From the NCBI GenBank assembly GCA_039995105.1, contig CP146203.1, forward strand, positions 1-64,000: 64,000 nucleotides of DNA. The letters are read 5' to 3'. Each line of letters starts with the position of its first letter. The first letter of the stretch is position 1. Below the pieces are notes generated by a model, which worked only from the letters and a program-made list of their open reading frames with translations, did not search any database and was not told the origin of the DNA. The position numbers were made by a program, and so were the translations under genes. The DNA is from Jonesiaceae bacterium BS-20 (GTDB lineage: Bacteria > Actinomycetota > Actinomycetes > Actinomycetales > Cellulomonadaceae). Shown piece after piece: positions 41,076 to 48,842 of this stretch.

Positions 41076-41699
41076 GTGGGCATTTCCTTGAGTGCGGTTG
41101 CAGAACTGGAAACGACGGTTGGACAAGAAGCGGTGGACCTGTTGTTCCTGCGGGCACACACCGCCCACGCGTTTACGGACCAAGAGATCACTGACCGGGA
41201 GCTTGAAACCGTCTACGACCTCATGAAGATGGCGCCAACCGCAATGAACAGCCAGCCACTGCGTATTACTTGGGTTCGCTCACAGGAGGCGCGGGAAAAG
41301 CTGGTTGCGGGCATGAACGACGGTAACAAGGCCAAAACTTTGGCGGCCCCCATCTCTGCGATCCTTAGCGTAGACAAAAACTGGCACCGTCACATTGGCC
41401 TGACCGCACCTCATGCAATTGAGCAACAGCCGTTCTTTGAATCAAATACCCAGGTCCGTGAGGGTATGGCTCAAAAGAGCGCCTGGATTCAAGTGGGCTA
41501 CTTCATTTTGGCGGCCCGCGCGGTGGGGCTGGATGCTGGCCCAATGACCGGCTTTACTGCTGAAGCAATTGACCAAACTTTCCATGCAACCAGTGGGCAC
41601 CGGGCGCTCGCCGTTGTAAACCTAGGTCATGCTAGTGAAGAGGGTGTGCGGCCACGTGCTGGGCGCCTCGAATACTCGGAAGCAACAACAACGATTTAA
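41076..41699 (+). CDS. Nitroreductase family protein, RutE/HadB-like
   Basis: A 207-aa FMN-dependent nitroreductase. Its sequence pattern matches the malonic-semialdehyde-reductase subgroup (RutE type): FLRAHTAHAFTDQEITD at the N-terminus, MKMAPTAMNSQPLRITWV (FMN-binding), and AARAVGLDAGPMTGF, followed by a C-terminal VNLGHAS. These enzymes reduce nitro groups, quinones or malonic semialdehyde with NAD(P)H. No other rut genes are nearby, so pyrimidine breakdown is not supported by context. The start is GTG 41076 with GGAG upstream; a TTG 12 bases later is possible. Confidence 0.85.
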   Translation: MGISLSAVAELETTVGQEAVDLLFLRAHTAHAFTDQEITDRELETVYDLMKMAPTAMNSQPLRITWVRSQEAREKLVAGMNDGNKAKTLAAPISAILSVDKNWHRHIGLTAPHAIEQQPFFESNTQVREGMAQKSAWIQVGYFILAARAVGLDAGPMTGFTAEAIDQTFHATSGHRALAVVNLGHASEEGVRPRAGRLEYSEATTTI

Positions 41700-41835
41700 G
41701 GGTTCGCGGAATTGGGGCTACTCCGGACGCTAAATGACAGTGCGGAGTAGGCCCAATCCGTAGGTAGCATCTTCCATGTCAAGAAGCGGTCCGTTTTACA
41801 GGACCAAAGTATGAAATGTGCGCTAAATTAGGCGC

Positions 41836-42894
41836 ATGTCGACACTACCTTCAGTTCTACCTTCAGCTCTGACTACCGGCCTGACCCCGGATCCCAAGCA
41901 GGCGCCCGCTATTCGCTGGGGCATCTTGGGGGCCGGTGGCATTGCCTCCGCATTTGCCACTGCAGTGACACAGCGGACCAACTCAACCATCGCCGCTGTT
42001 GGCTCACGTGACGCTGCCCGAGCGCAGGAATTTGCCGCTAAAAACCTTGGTGATCGGGCATCGGAAGCTGCGATCTATGGTTCTTATGAGGACCTCGTTG
42101 CAGATGCCAGCATCGATGCAATCTACGTGGCCACACCCCACTCCCACCACCGTGAACACGCATTGTTGGCCATCAACGCAGGTAAGCACGTGCTGGTCGA
42201 GAAAGCGTTCACGCGCAATTTTGGTGAAGCGCAGGATATTCTCGATGCCGCAAAGGCCCGTGGCGTTTTTGTCATGGAAGCCATGTGGACCAGGTTCTTG
42301 CCGCACATTGCAGCCGTGCATGACCTGATCAACCGGGGCGAGATCGGAGAAATTCTGACGCTTACGGCAGATCACGGGCAATACTTCGCTTACGACCGTG
42401 AGTTCCGGCTCTACAACCCAGAGTTAGCGGGTGGGGCAATGCTAGACCTTGGCGTGTACCCCGTGTCGTTTGCCCATGACTTCCTAGGCGTCCCGCAATC
42501 AATTACCTCCCGTAGTGAACTGACTCAGGACGTGGTTGACGGCCAAGTTGCCATGATCTTTGAATATGCTGGGAAAGCTCAAGCGCTGCTACACACCACC
42601 TTGTGGTCACGCACGCCAACGACGGCGTCAATCATGGGGACCAAGGGGCGGATTGATATCGCTGGGAACTTCTATTCCCCCACCAGCTTCGAAGTCATCA
42701 TGTACACGGGTGAAGTTAGCCGTTATGAACGCGATGACATCCTTGGGCTTGAGTTTGAAGCGGCCGAGTTGGCACGTTGTGTTGCTGCCGGGCTGACCGA
42801 GAGCCCATTGATGACCTGGCAAAATACGCTCGATGTCATGGCGACGATGGATCAGGTCCGTCAACAAGCCGCAGTGGTGTACCCGGGAGAGTAA
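41836..42894 (+). CDS. Gfo/Idh/MocA family oxidoreductase
   Basis: A 352-aa NAD(P)-dependent dehydrogenase. Its Rossmann glycine loop is WGILGAGGIASAFA near residue 30, and YVATPHSHHREHALLA and the EKAF version of the family EKP motif follow. The latter, with AMWTRFLPHIAA, is typical of the dihydrodiol/1,5-anhydrofructose-type branch. The substrate domain contains GGAMLDLGVYPVSFAHDFLG. It is not closely similar to the other family member at 6020-7072. The first 20 residues are Ser/Thr/Pro-rich, so a later start is possible. A long hairpin terminator follows. Confidence 0.9.
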   Translation: MSTLPSVLPSALTTGLTPDPKQAPAIRWGILGAGGIASAFATAVTQRTNSTIAAVGSRDAARAQEFAAKNLGDRASEAAIYGSYEDLVADASIDAIYVATPHSHHREHALLAINAGKHVLVEKAFTRNFGEAQDILDAAKARGVFVMEAMWTRFLPHIAAVHDLINRGEIGEILTLTADHGQYFAYDREFRLYNPELAGGAMLDLGVYPVSFAHDFLGVPQSITSRSELTQDVVDGQVAMIFEYAGKAQALLHTTLWSRTPTTASIMGTKGRIDIAGNFYSPTSFEVIMYTGEVSRYERDDILGLEFEAAELARCVAAGLTESPLMTWQNTLDVMATMDQVRQQAAVVYPGE

Positions 42895-43063
42895 GGCTTG
42901 CGCTAAATCCCGCGAAGTCCTATCAGGTCCCGCGGGCATTGTTGAACTGGGGATGAGTTACGCATCGTCTTGCGTACTGAACCCTGACTAGTGCAAGGCC
43001 CCGGGACCAATGCAAAACGGCCCGTGCGCAATGCAAACAGTCTTAGACGCTCAGAAAACAAGG

Positions 43064-43122
43064 AAGTCTTGCTGGTTGACCTAAATGCCGACGTGGCGTT
43101 TGGTCATCCAGCAAGACTTTTT
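43064..43122 (+). terminator. Terminator after Gfo/Idh/MocA gene
   Basis: Outer arms AAGTCTTGCTGG and CCAGCAAGACTT enclose a further imperfect stem (TGACC...GGTCA) and are followed by TTTTT. It lies between convergent genes; the 3' flank of the minus-strand gene begins at 43154. Confidence 0.85.
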
Positions 43123-43153
43123 GCACTGGAAACTTAGTTTGCAAAAACGCGGT

Positions 43154-43393
43154 TTAGGTGTCGCGTGCACTGACTAGATAAGTCGTGCCGTCAGCCCCAA
43201 CTTTGCGCACGAGTTCGAGTTCAAGTGCTTCCTCGCGGGCGTCTTCATCCCCGGTGGTGGGGCGAATCGGAGTGGTTGAATCTCCTACCTGGGCTGGGCC
43301 AAATACGGGTAGCAGCCTCTCGGAGAAACGTAATCCTTTGCTCTTGGCGCCCGGAGTTGCGGATTCCTTCTGCTTCCTACGAAAAACAGACAT
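43154..43393 (-). CDS. Small conserved-looking hypothetical protein (79 aa)
   Basis: A 79-aa soluble protein, basic at the N-terminus (MSVFRRKQKES) and acidic at its C-terminal half (GDEDAREEALELELVRKV). It has no membrane segment, Cys pair or known motif. A good GGAGCG Shine-Dalgarno sits 8 bases before the ATG, and composition looks like a real gene. Function is unknown. Confidence 0.6.
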   Translation of the reverse strand: MSVFRRKQKESATPGAKSKGLRFSERLLPVFGPAQVGDSTTPIRPTTGDEDAREEALELELVRKVGADGTTYLVSARDT

Positions 43394-43764
43394 GATCGCT
43401 CCTTACCGTCCATGAGCATTATTAATGGGGCGGCCGTAGCGTTCCCAGACAAATTCCATAGTTGCGAGGTGCAACCATGGAACCCATTCTATCCCAGTTT
43501 TCGGTGCTTGAGCCTGCTCTTGCCGGGCTGTGAGACGCGAAAATAGGTCATAACTGATCACCCCCGGCTCGTGCCCTGGGCACTTACGACGGGGCAGTCA
43601 ATGCGCGCACATTGACTGTAAGCATCCGCCATAAAAGTGAGCAGCCAACGTCGGTGTTCTAAGTGGCTATTCTCTGCAAACAAGTGAATTGCAGGATTGA
43701 TAGCCTTCTTCCGCGGGACACAAACGCTGGGAGCGGCACGGGCCGAGAATGGCCAGGCTTTGGG
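43394..43764. other. Intergenic region, nothing recognised
   Basis: This 371-base stretch lies between two minus-strand genes. It should carry the promoter of the 79-aa gene near its left end and the transcript end of the heme-protein gene at its right end. I see no strong hairpin, repeat or coding frame. Confidence 0.45.
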
Positions 43765-43992
43765 TTAACGCCAGTAGTTGTTGGCAGCTGACACGGTCTG
43801 GAAGTTGATGGCGATAACCTGGGACGCGGCGGTGAGGCTGTCCGCGTTTTCGGCATACTCTGCGCGTAAACGATCTCGCACTTCGGCTGAGGGTTGGGTA
43901 ACCTTAACGCCAATTCGTGACATCTTTACCGCGAGGTTGAAGCCTTCCTCCGGGGTCGTGGTGATCAGAGTGGGTAGCCATGAATCTGACAT
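43765..43992 (-). CDS. Hexameric tyrosine-coordinated heme protein (HTHP)
   Basis: A 75-aa protein that follows the HTHP family over its whole length (SWLPTLITTTPEEGFNLAV, VTQPSAEVRDRLRAEYAE, the ending SAANNYWR). HTHP forms a hexamer with one heme per subunit held by a tyrosine, most likely the Tyr in RAEYAENAD; it shows weak peroxidase and catalase activity. Start ATG 43992 has AAGGAG at the right distance. It is divergent from the OhrR-type regulator gene, with an OhrR-like palindrome in between. This supports peroxide-induced expression and a role in peroxide defence; regulation is inferred. Confidence 0.87.
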   Translation of the reverse strand: MSDSWLPTLITTTPEEGFNLAVKMSRIGVKVTQPSAEVRDRLRAEYAENADSLTAASQVIAINFQTVSAANNYWR

Positions 43993-44029
43993 GATTTTCT
44001 CCTTCATCCGCAGCGCCCAAATTGGGCCG

Positions 44030-44048
44030 TGTACAATTAGATTGTACA
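44030..44048. promoter_or_regulatory. OhrR-like operator
   Basis: TGTACAAT and ATTGTACA are perfect 8-bp arms around TAG. The core TACAATT-n-ATTGTA resembles the AT-rich operators bound by OhrR-type MarR regulators. It lies 38 bases before the HTHP start and 91 bases before the regulator start, in the shared promoter region. Confidence 0.7.
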
Positions 44049-44138
44049 CAACTTAAAGTGATGGTGGTCAAACTTGTAGGATTGATGACCGGAGAGATGA
44101 CCGGTGGGGACAAGTCAAACGGTGGGGGGACGTAAAAC

Positions 44139-44864
44139 ATGTACAGAAGCGATACCAAGCCTGAAGACGCTGGTACTCAGGGCGCAACACCAGGTGCTGA
44201 GTCTGCGGGATCTGCGCTAGTAACCCACGATGCCGAAACGCAGCGGCAAACGAGATCTGGTGCGGCATCGGGAAACTTGGCGTCAGAAGATATGGGATCG
44301 TTGAATGTGGCATCGTTAGGCGAGGCACCGTCAAGTGCGACTTCTCTTAGCGAAGCTTCGTTAGATGCGTCATCAGGAGATGCGGCTTCGGTAGCAAAGA
44401 GAGAAGCGAAAACCGATCCCCACGATCTCGCACACGCGCGGCTGAGTGATCAGCTTTGCTTCACCCTGTATACCGCGTCCAAGGCAGTGACCGGAGCATA
44501 CCGCCCGTTGCTGGCAAATCTTGGCCTCACGTACCCCCAGTACCTGGCCATGTTGAGTCTTTGGGAGCGGGACTTACAAACGGTCGCGGCACTTGGCGCA
44601 AAGATGGGCCTTGACTCGGGTACGCTTTCGCCGCTGCTGAAACGCCTCGAAGGCGCTGGGTTTATTCGAAGGCAACGGAGCGCCCATGATGAGCGTTCAG
44701 TTGTGGTTGGATTGACGCCCCAGGGACTGGCATTGAAGCAGGCAGCGGCGCTCGTCCGGGCTGAAGTTGAAGCTGACACCCAGCTCAGCACGGCAGAATT
44801 TATCCAGCTAAGACAGCAACTAAAGCAACTGACCGAAAATATTGCGGGTACAAGCAGTCAGTAA
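44139..44864 (+). CDS. OhrR-type MarR family regulator with long N-terminus
   Basis: A 241-aa protein whose C-terminal ~145 residues are an OhrR-like MarR domain: DQLCFTLYTASKAVT, with the peroxide-sensing Cys at residue 107, then YRPLLANLGLTYPQYLAML and winged-helix segment SGTLSPLLKRLEGAGFI. OhrR represses until its Cys is oxidised by organic hydroperoxide. The first 95 residues are Ala/Ser/Glu-rich and probably disordered, unlike normal OhrR proteins of about 145 aa. A later start (such as ATG 44292) would shorten but not remove this. The neighbour is HTHP rather than the usual ohr gene. Confidence 0.85.
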   Translation: MYRSDTKPEDAGTQGATPGAESAGSALVTHDAETQRQTRSGAASGNLASEDMGSLNVASLGEAPSSATSLSEASLDASSGDAASVAKREAKTDPHDLAHARLSDQLCFTLYTASKAVTGAYRPLLANLGLTYPQYLAMLSLWERDLQTVAALGAKMGLDSGTLSPLLKRLEGAGFIRRQRSAHDERSVVVGLTPQGLALKQAAALVRAEVEADTQLSTAEFIQLRQQLKQLTENIAGTSSQ

Positions 44865-45051
44865 CGCCTAGTTCCTAGGGTGGGGAACGGTCAGTTTGAA
44901 TGGGCGCGCAGATGGACCTTTAGACTGTGCGGAAAGAAGTTTTCCAAGCATCTTGGTCTGCGCTACCTTAGCCTTGCAGGGGCGGACCTCAGCCGGTGAC
45001 CGCAGCCTCCGGAGGTTTTTGGACTTGTTAACGATAATGATTTGAGGATGC

Positions 45052-45693
45052 ATGACCGACAAAGTGACCGTTGATATTTGGTCTGATATTGCTTGCCCGT
45101 TTTGCTATATCGGCAAGAAGAAGTTCGAAGCAGCCGTGGCACAATCAGGTATTCCTGTGACAGTTACGTACCGGTCATTTGAGCTTGGGCCCAATACGCC
45201 GGAGGACGTTGCCGAGTCGCACGCATACCTGCTGGCACTCAAGATGGGAGTCAGCCCGGATGAGGCGAAGGCAATGGAACACCAGATTACCCAGGCAGCT
45301 GAGGCAAGCGGCTTGGAGTTTCGGTACGACCAGCTCAAGCCTGCGAACACCCGCAAAGCCCACCAGTTGCTTCACTTCGCTAAGGCGGCGGATAAACAGG
45401 TGGAGATGGCCGAGCGGCTCTTGGCAGCCCACTTTACTGAGGGGCGCCACGTTGGTCAGATTGCGGAGTTGGTATCCCTTGGGGCTGAGGTCGGATTAGA
45501 CCCGGACGAGGTCACGCGTGTGCTCGAGTCCGGTGAGTTTCTTTCCGAGGTCGATGCCGACATCGCCCAGGCGGCGTCCCTTGGGATCCGTGGGGTGCCA
45601 TTTTTTGTCCTCAACGGCAAGTATGGCGTAAACGGCGCGCAGGAGCCCGAGCAGTTTGTGGCAGCGCTTCAGCAGGCGCAGCAAGACCAGTAG
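45052..45693 (+). CDS. DsbA family oxidoreductase, FrnE-like
   Basis: A 213-aa cytoplasmic thioredoxin-fold protein of the DsbA/FrnE group. It opens with VDIWSDIACPFCYIGKKKFE, where CPFC (Cys15 and Cys18) is the redox site. An all-helical insert follows, then the cis-Pro loop IRGVPFFVLNGKYGVNGAQ. There is no signal peptide. FrnE proteins act as disulfide isomerases or in oxidative-stress tolerance. Co-location with HTHP and the OhrR-type regulator fits a stress cluster, but there is no shared operon. A short palindrome CCTCCGGAGG followed by TTTTT at 45007-45020 may end the regulator transcript. Confidence 0.88.
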   Translation: MTDKVTVDIWSDIACPFCYIGKKKFEAAVAQSGIPVTVTYRSFELGPNTPEDVAESHAYLLALKMGVSPDEAKAMEHQITQAAEASGLEFRYDQLKPANTRKAHQLLHFAKAADKQVEMAERLLAAHFTEGRHVGQIAELVSLGAEVGLDPDEVTRVLESGEFLSEVDADIAQAASLGIRGVPFFVLNGKYGVNGAQEPEQFVAALQQAQQDQ

Positions 45694-46029
45694 TGAGGGT
45701 TAGGCCGATCATGGGTATCAGCCGCCAGGGGGTCCAGTAGCCAGCGTGGATGCGGAACTCGGTTCGTCCTAGAGCCGTTAGGTAGCCTAAACGAGCAAGC
45801 CTGTTCCCTGAGGCGAATTTCTATCCAGATCGCCGTAGACCCGGCACGATTGTGAATGAGTCGAACCGATCCGGTAGGGATTGCCCTGTCTGGTGGAAGT
45901 ATGGCGCCCGGTAGTAGATCATCGGGTAGTGGCAATCTGGAAGAAACCAGTGCGCAGCATCATTTTTATTTCAATCGGCTCTGCCCAACCCGGCAGAAGT
46001 AGCTATCCAAACAGGAGAAACCGGCAGAA
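45694..46029. other. Intergenic region, no gene seen
   Basis: This 336-base stretch lies between the FrnE-like and DedA genes. Short frames on the minus strand are Pro/Arg-rich shadows with no protein character. I see no hairpin strong enough to call, and no RNA gene. The right end should hold the DedA promoter. Confidence 0.45.
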
Positions 46030-46704
46030 ATGTTTCAAACCATTCTTGGAGTAACAAGAACTCAGGTGAACCCTGCCGAGGGGTATGACGGTTTTATCGG
46101 TTGGGTCTTAGGCCTGATTGAAAGCCTTGGCGAGACCGGCGTTGGACTTGCGGTGTTGATTGAGACCTTCATTCCGCCGATTCCCTCGGAAGCGGTCTTA
46201 CCCACGGCGGGGTTCTTGGCCTATGAAGGCCGGATGAGCGCTTGGTTAGCGTGGGCGGCAGCAACGTTGGGTGCGCTCATCGGCGCTTGGGCTTGGTACG
46301 CAATTGGTGCGGCACTCGGCAGGGAGAGGACCCGCAAACTGGTAGGCAAAGTTCCTCTCATGGAATTTGAGGACTTTGACCGGGCGGAAAAATTCTTTGC
46401 CCGGTGGGGTGTAACGGCCGTTCTCTTGGGGCGTTGTGTTCCACTAGTGCGTTCGTTTATTTCTATTCCCGCAGGTATTGAGCGGATGCCTCTGGGCAAG
46501 TTTACGTTTTACACCGCGCTTGGATCTGGCGTGTGGAACGGGATTTGGGTTGGTTTGGGCTTTGCCTTTGGGCCTGCGATCAAGCCAATTTTGGAACAGT
46601 GGAGCGGAGTGCTGTCCAACATCGTTGTCGTTGTCATTTTGGTATTGGTGCTGTGGTTTGTTATCGCCCGGTTGGCTCGCAAATTTAGGGCGAAGAACGC
46701 CTAA
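46030..46704 (+). CDS. DedA family membrane protein
   Basis: A 224-aa integral membrane protein of the DedA/SNARE-associated superfamily. It shows the early acidic segment ETFIPPIPSEAVLP, the characteristic GALIGAWAWYAIGAALGR, and FFARWGVTAVLLGRCVPLVRSFIS, which carries the conserved Arg residues. Four to five transmembrane spans are expected. Bacterial DedA proteins support membrane homeostasis and proton-coupled recycling of undecaprenyl phosphate or other lipids. An AGGAG lies 12 bases upstream of the ATG, a rather long spacing. Confidence 0.9.
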   Translation: MFQTILGVTRTQVNPAEGYDGFIGWVLGLIESLGETGVGLAVLIETFIPPIPSEAVLPTAGFLAYEGRMSAWLAWAAATLGALIGAWAWYAIGAALGRERTRKLVGKVPLMEFEDFDRAEKFFARWGVTAVLLGRCVPLVRSFISIPAGIERMPLGKFTFYTALGSGVWNGIWVGLGFAFGPAIKPILEQWSGVLSNIVVVVILVLVLWFVIARLARKFRAKNA

Positions 46705-46834
46705 GCTTCCTCTTAGAATCAGCACGCACGATTCAGCTTCCCAAACGTGGAGATTAATGTGGGAAGTTGCGGAGCATCCACAGACCACATGGTTGAACCA
46801 ACCTACTGGGCCTGCGAACCGATAGTGTTGTTCC

Positions 46835-47557
46835 GTGACTACTTCAGTGCAAAGCCAAACTGGGCTATTTATTTCCTTTGAGGGCGGCGACGGTTGCGGA
46901 AAAACTACGCAGGCCCGTCTCCTTGGTACTTGGTTGGCGGAGCACCTTGGGGTGGAACTGTGCCTCACCCGTGAGCCCGGCGGAACGACTATGGGCCAGC
47001 AGGTGCGTAATTTGGTGCTGCACGGCGAGGACATGGGTGCGCACGCAGAGGCGCTGCTTTACGCGGCGGACCGCGCCCACCACGTTGACACGCTCGTGCG
47101 GCCGGCCCTAGAGCGCGGTGCGCTCGTGGTCACCGACCGCTATATTGACTCGTCCGTTGCGTACCAGGGAACAGGGCGAGAGCTGACGGCTAAGTCCATC
47201 CGCGATCTTTCGATGTGGGCTACGCAAGGACTCGTGCCACACCTGACGGTGCTTTTGGATATTGACCCAGCGGTGGGCGCTTCGCGGTTTACCGATGCCC
47301 CAGACCGGTTGGAACGGGCAGGCGACGAGTTTCATTTGCGTACGCGGCAGGCATACCTAGATATGGCGGCCCAAGAGCCGCACCGTTGGGTCACCGTGGA
47401 CGGCAACGGCACGATTGAGGACATTGCCGCTCTGGTGCGACAAGCCGTAGTCGAGGCCCTGGTTGCGACATTGAGTAAGTCAAATTTGCGGCTCAAACTT
47501 GATGCGGCACAGCTAAAGGCAGACGATGCTGCTAGCACCGGGCCAGTAACGTCATGA
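46835..47557 (+). CDS. tmk: Thymidylate kinase
   Basis: dTMP kinase (240 aa), which makes dTDP for DNA synthesis. It shows P-loop FEGGDGCGKTTQARLLG near residue 14, LTREPGGTTMGQQVR and the DRYIDSSVAYQG block with catalytic Arg. The lid region follows the second half. The C-terminus is about 20 residues longer than average. The start GTG 46835 is supported by the P-loop distance. Its last four bases overlap the holB start (ATGA), a tmk-holB coupling common in bacteria. Confidence 0.95.
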   Translation: MTTSVQSQTGLFISFEGGDGCGKTTQARLLGTWLAEHLGVELCLTREPGGTTMGQQVRNLVLHGEDMGAHAEALLYAADRAHHVDTLVRPALERGALVVTDRYIDSSVAYQGTGRELTAKSIRDLSMWATQGLVPHLTVLLDIDPAVGASRFTDAPDRLERAGDEFHLRTRQAYLDMAAQEPHRWVTVDGNGTIEDIAALVRQAVVEALVATLSKSNLRLKLDAAQLKADDAASTGPVTS

Positions 47558-48699
47558 GCGTCTGGGACGAGCTAGTTGGCCAAGATTCCGTGGTCCAAAC
47601 TCTCAAAGATGCGGTTGCAGTCCCGGGAGCGATGACACACTCTTGGTTGCTCACGGGACCGCCGGGGTCCGGGCGGTCGAATGCCGCCCGCGCATTTGCG
47701 GCCGCGCTGCAATGCGAGCAAGGCGGCTGCGGCTCGTGTGAATCTTGCCAAAACGTTAGCCGCGGTACCCACCCTGACGTCACGGTAGTGGCGACTGAAA
47801 AGGTGACCATAGCGATCGATGAAGTACGCGGATTAATTAGTCAGGCATCGAGAACTCCATCTGGAGGCCGCTGGCGCGTCATCATTATTGAAGACGCGGA
47901 CCGCATGGCCGAGCGCACCACAAACGTTCTGCTCAAGGCAATTGAAGAGCCACCACCACGCACCGTGTGGCTGCTGTGCGCGCCTAGTCCCCAGGACGTC
48001 ATGGTCACGATCCGCTCGCGTTGCCGTCAGGTGAGCCTGCGAATCCCGCCGGTTGAGGCTGTGGCCCAACTGTTGGTGGACCGTGACGGGGCTGATCCGC
48101 AGGTGGCGTTGGTTGCCGCGCGGGCCGCACAGTCGCACGTGGGCTTGGCCCGCAGGCTTGCGCATGACCCGCAGGCGCGGTCACGGCGCAATGCGGTGCT
48201 GAACTTGGTAACCAAAATTAGAGGCGTTGCCGATGCCGTTATCTACGCGGGTGAACTCGTTGCGGTTTCCCAAGATGAGGCAAAGTCCGCAACCGAAGAG
48301 CGCGACGCCGAGGAAAAGGCAGAGCTGTTGCGAATGCTGGGGGCTGAGCTGGGCAAGAAGCTCGCGCCGGCGCTGCGGTCTCAGCTCAAGCAGTTAGAAG
48401 ACGAGCAAAAGAGACGGGCGACCAGGCACCAGCGCGACGTCCTAGACCGCGCGATGATTGACTTGTTGTCGCTGTATCGAGATATCTTGACCATGCAGTT
48501 ACACACGGGGAGCGATCTGATCAACTTGGAGCAAGAAGATTTTATTTTGCGAGTCGCTGAAACTTCTACAGCGGTCCAGACGTTAGACAAGATGGATGCG
48601 ATAGCGACTGCCCGGACCCGCTTAGCCGGAAACGTTGCTGCGCTACTTGCCGTTGAAGCGATGATGGTTGCATTGCGGCCACCTGCGCGGCAGAGCTAA
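47554..48699 (+). CDS. holB: DNA polymerase III delta' subunit
   Basis: A 381-aa clamp-loader subunit, AAA+ family. It shows Walker A GPPGSGRSNAARAF (the Lys is replaced by Arg, as expected for the non-hydrolysing delta' subunit) and a zinc module CEQGGCGSCESCQNVSRGTH. IEDADRMAERTTNVLLKAIEEPP corresponds to Walker B/sensor I. The C-terminal collar domain is helical. It works with gamma/tau and delta to load the beta clamp. Overlap with tmk is four bases. Confidence 0.93.
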   Translation: MSVWDELVGQDSVVQTLKDAVAVPGAMTHSWLLTGPPGSGRSNAARAFAAALQCEQGGCGSCESCQNVSRGTHPDVTVVATEKVTIAIDEVRGLISQASRTPSGGRWRVIIIEDADRMAERTTNVLLKAIEEPPPRTVWLLCAPSPQDVMVTIRSRCRQVSLRIPPVEAVAQLLVDRDGADPQVALVAARAAQSHVGLARRLAHDPQARSRRNAVLNLVTKIRGVADAVIYAGELVAVSQDEAKSATEERDAEEKAELLRMLGAELGKKLAPALRSQLKQLEDEQKRRATRHQRDVLDRAMIDLLSLYRDILTMQLHTGSDLINLEQEDFILRVAETSTAVQTLDKMDAIATARTRLAGNVAALLAVEAMMVALRPPARQS

Positions 48700-48842
48700 T
48701 TCCCGCAAGGTGACCCAGAACTAACCCCAGCAAGATCATGTAGGTGTAATAACACCGAACCTAGCAAGACCATATAGAAGAAATGTCAGGGCGCGATACC
48801 ATCGGGTTCCGCGTCCACCCCGCCAAGTTGGAGAACTTACGC

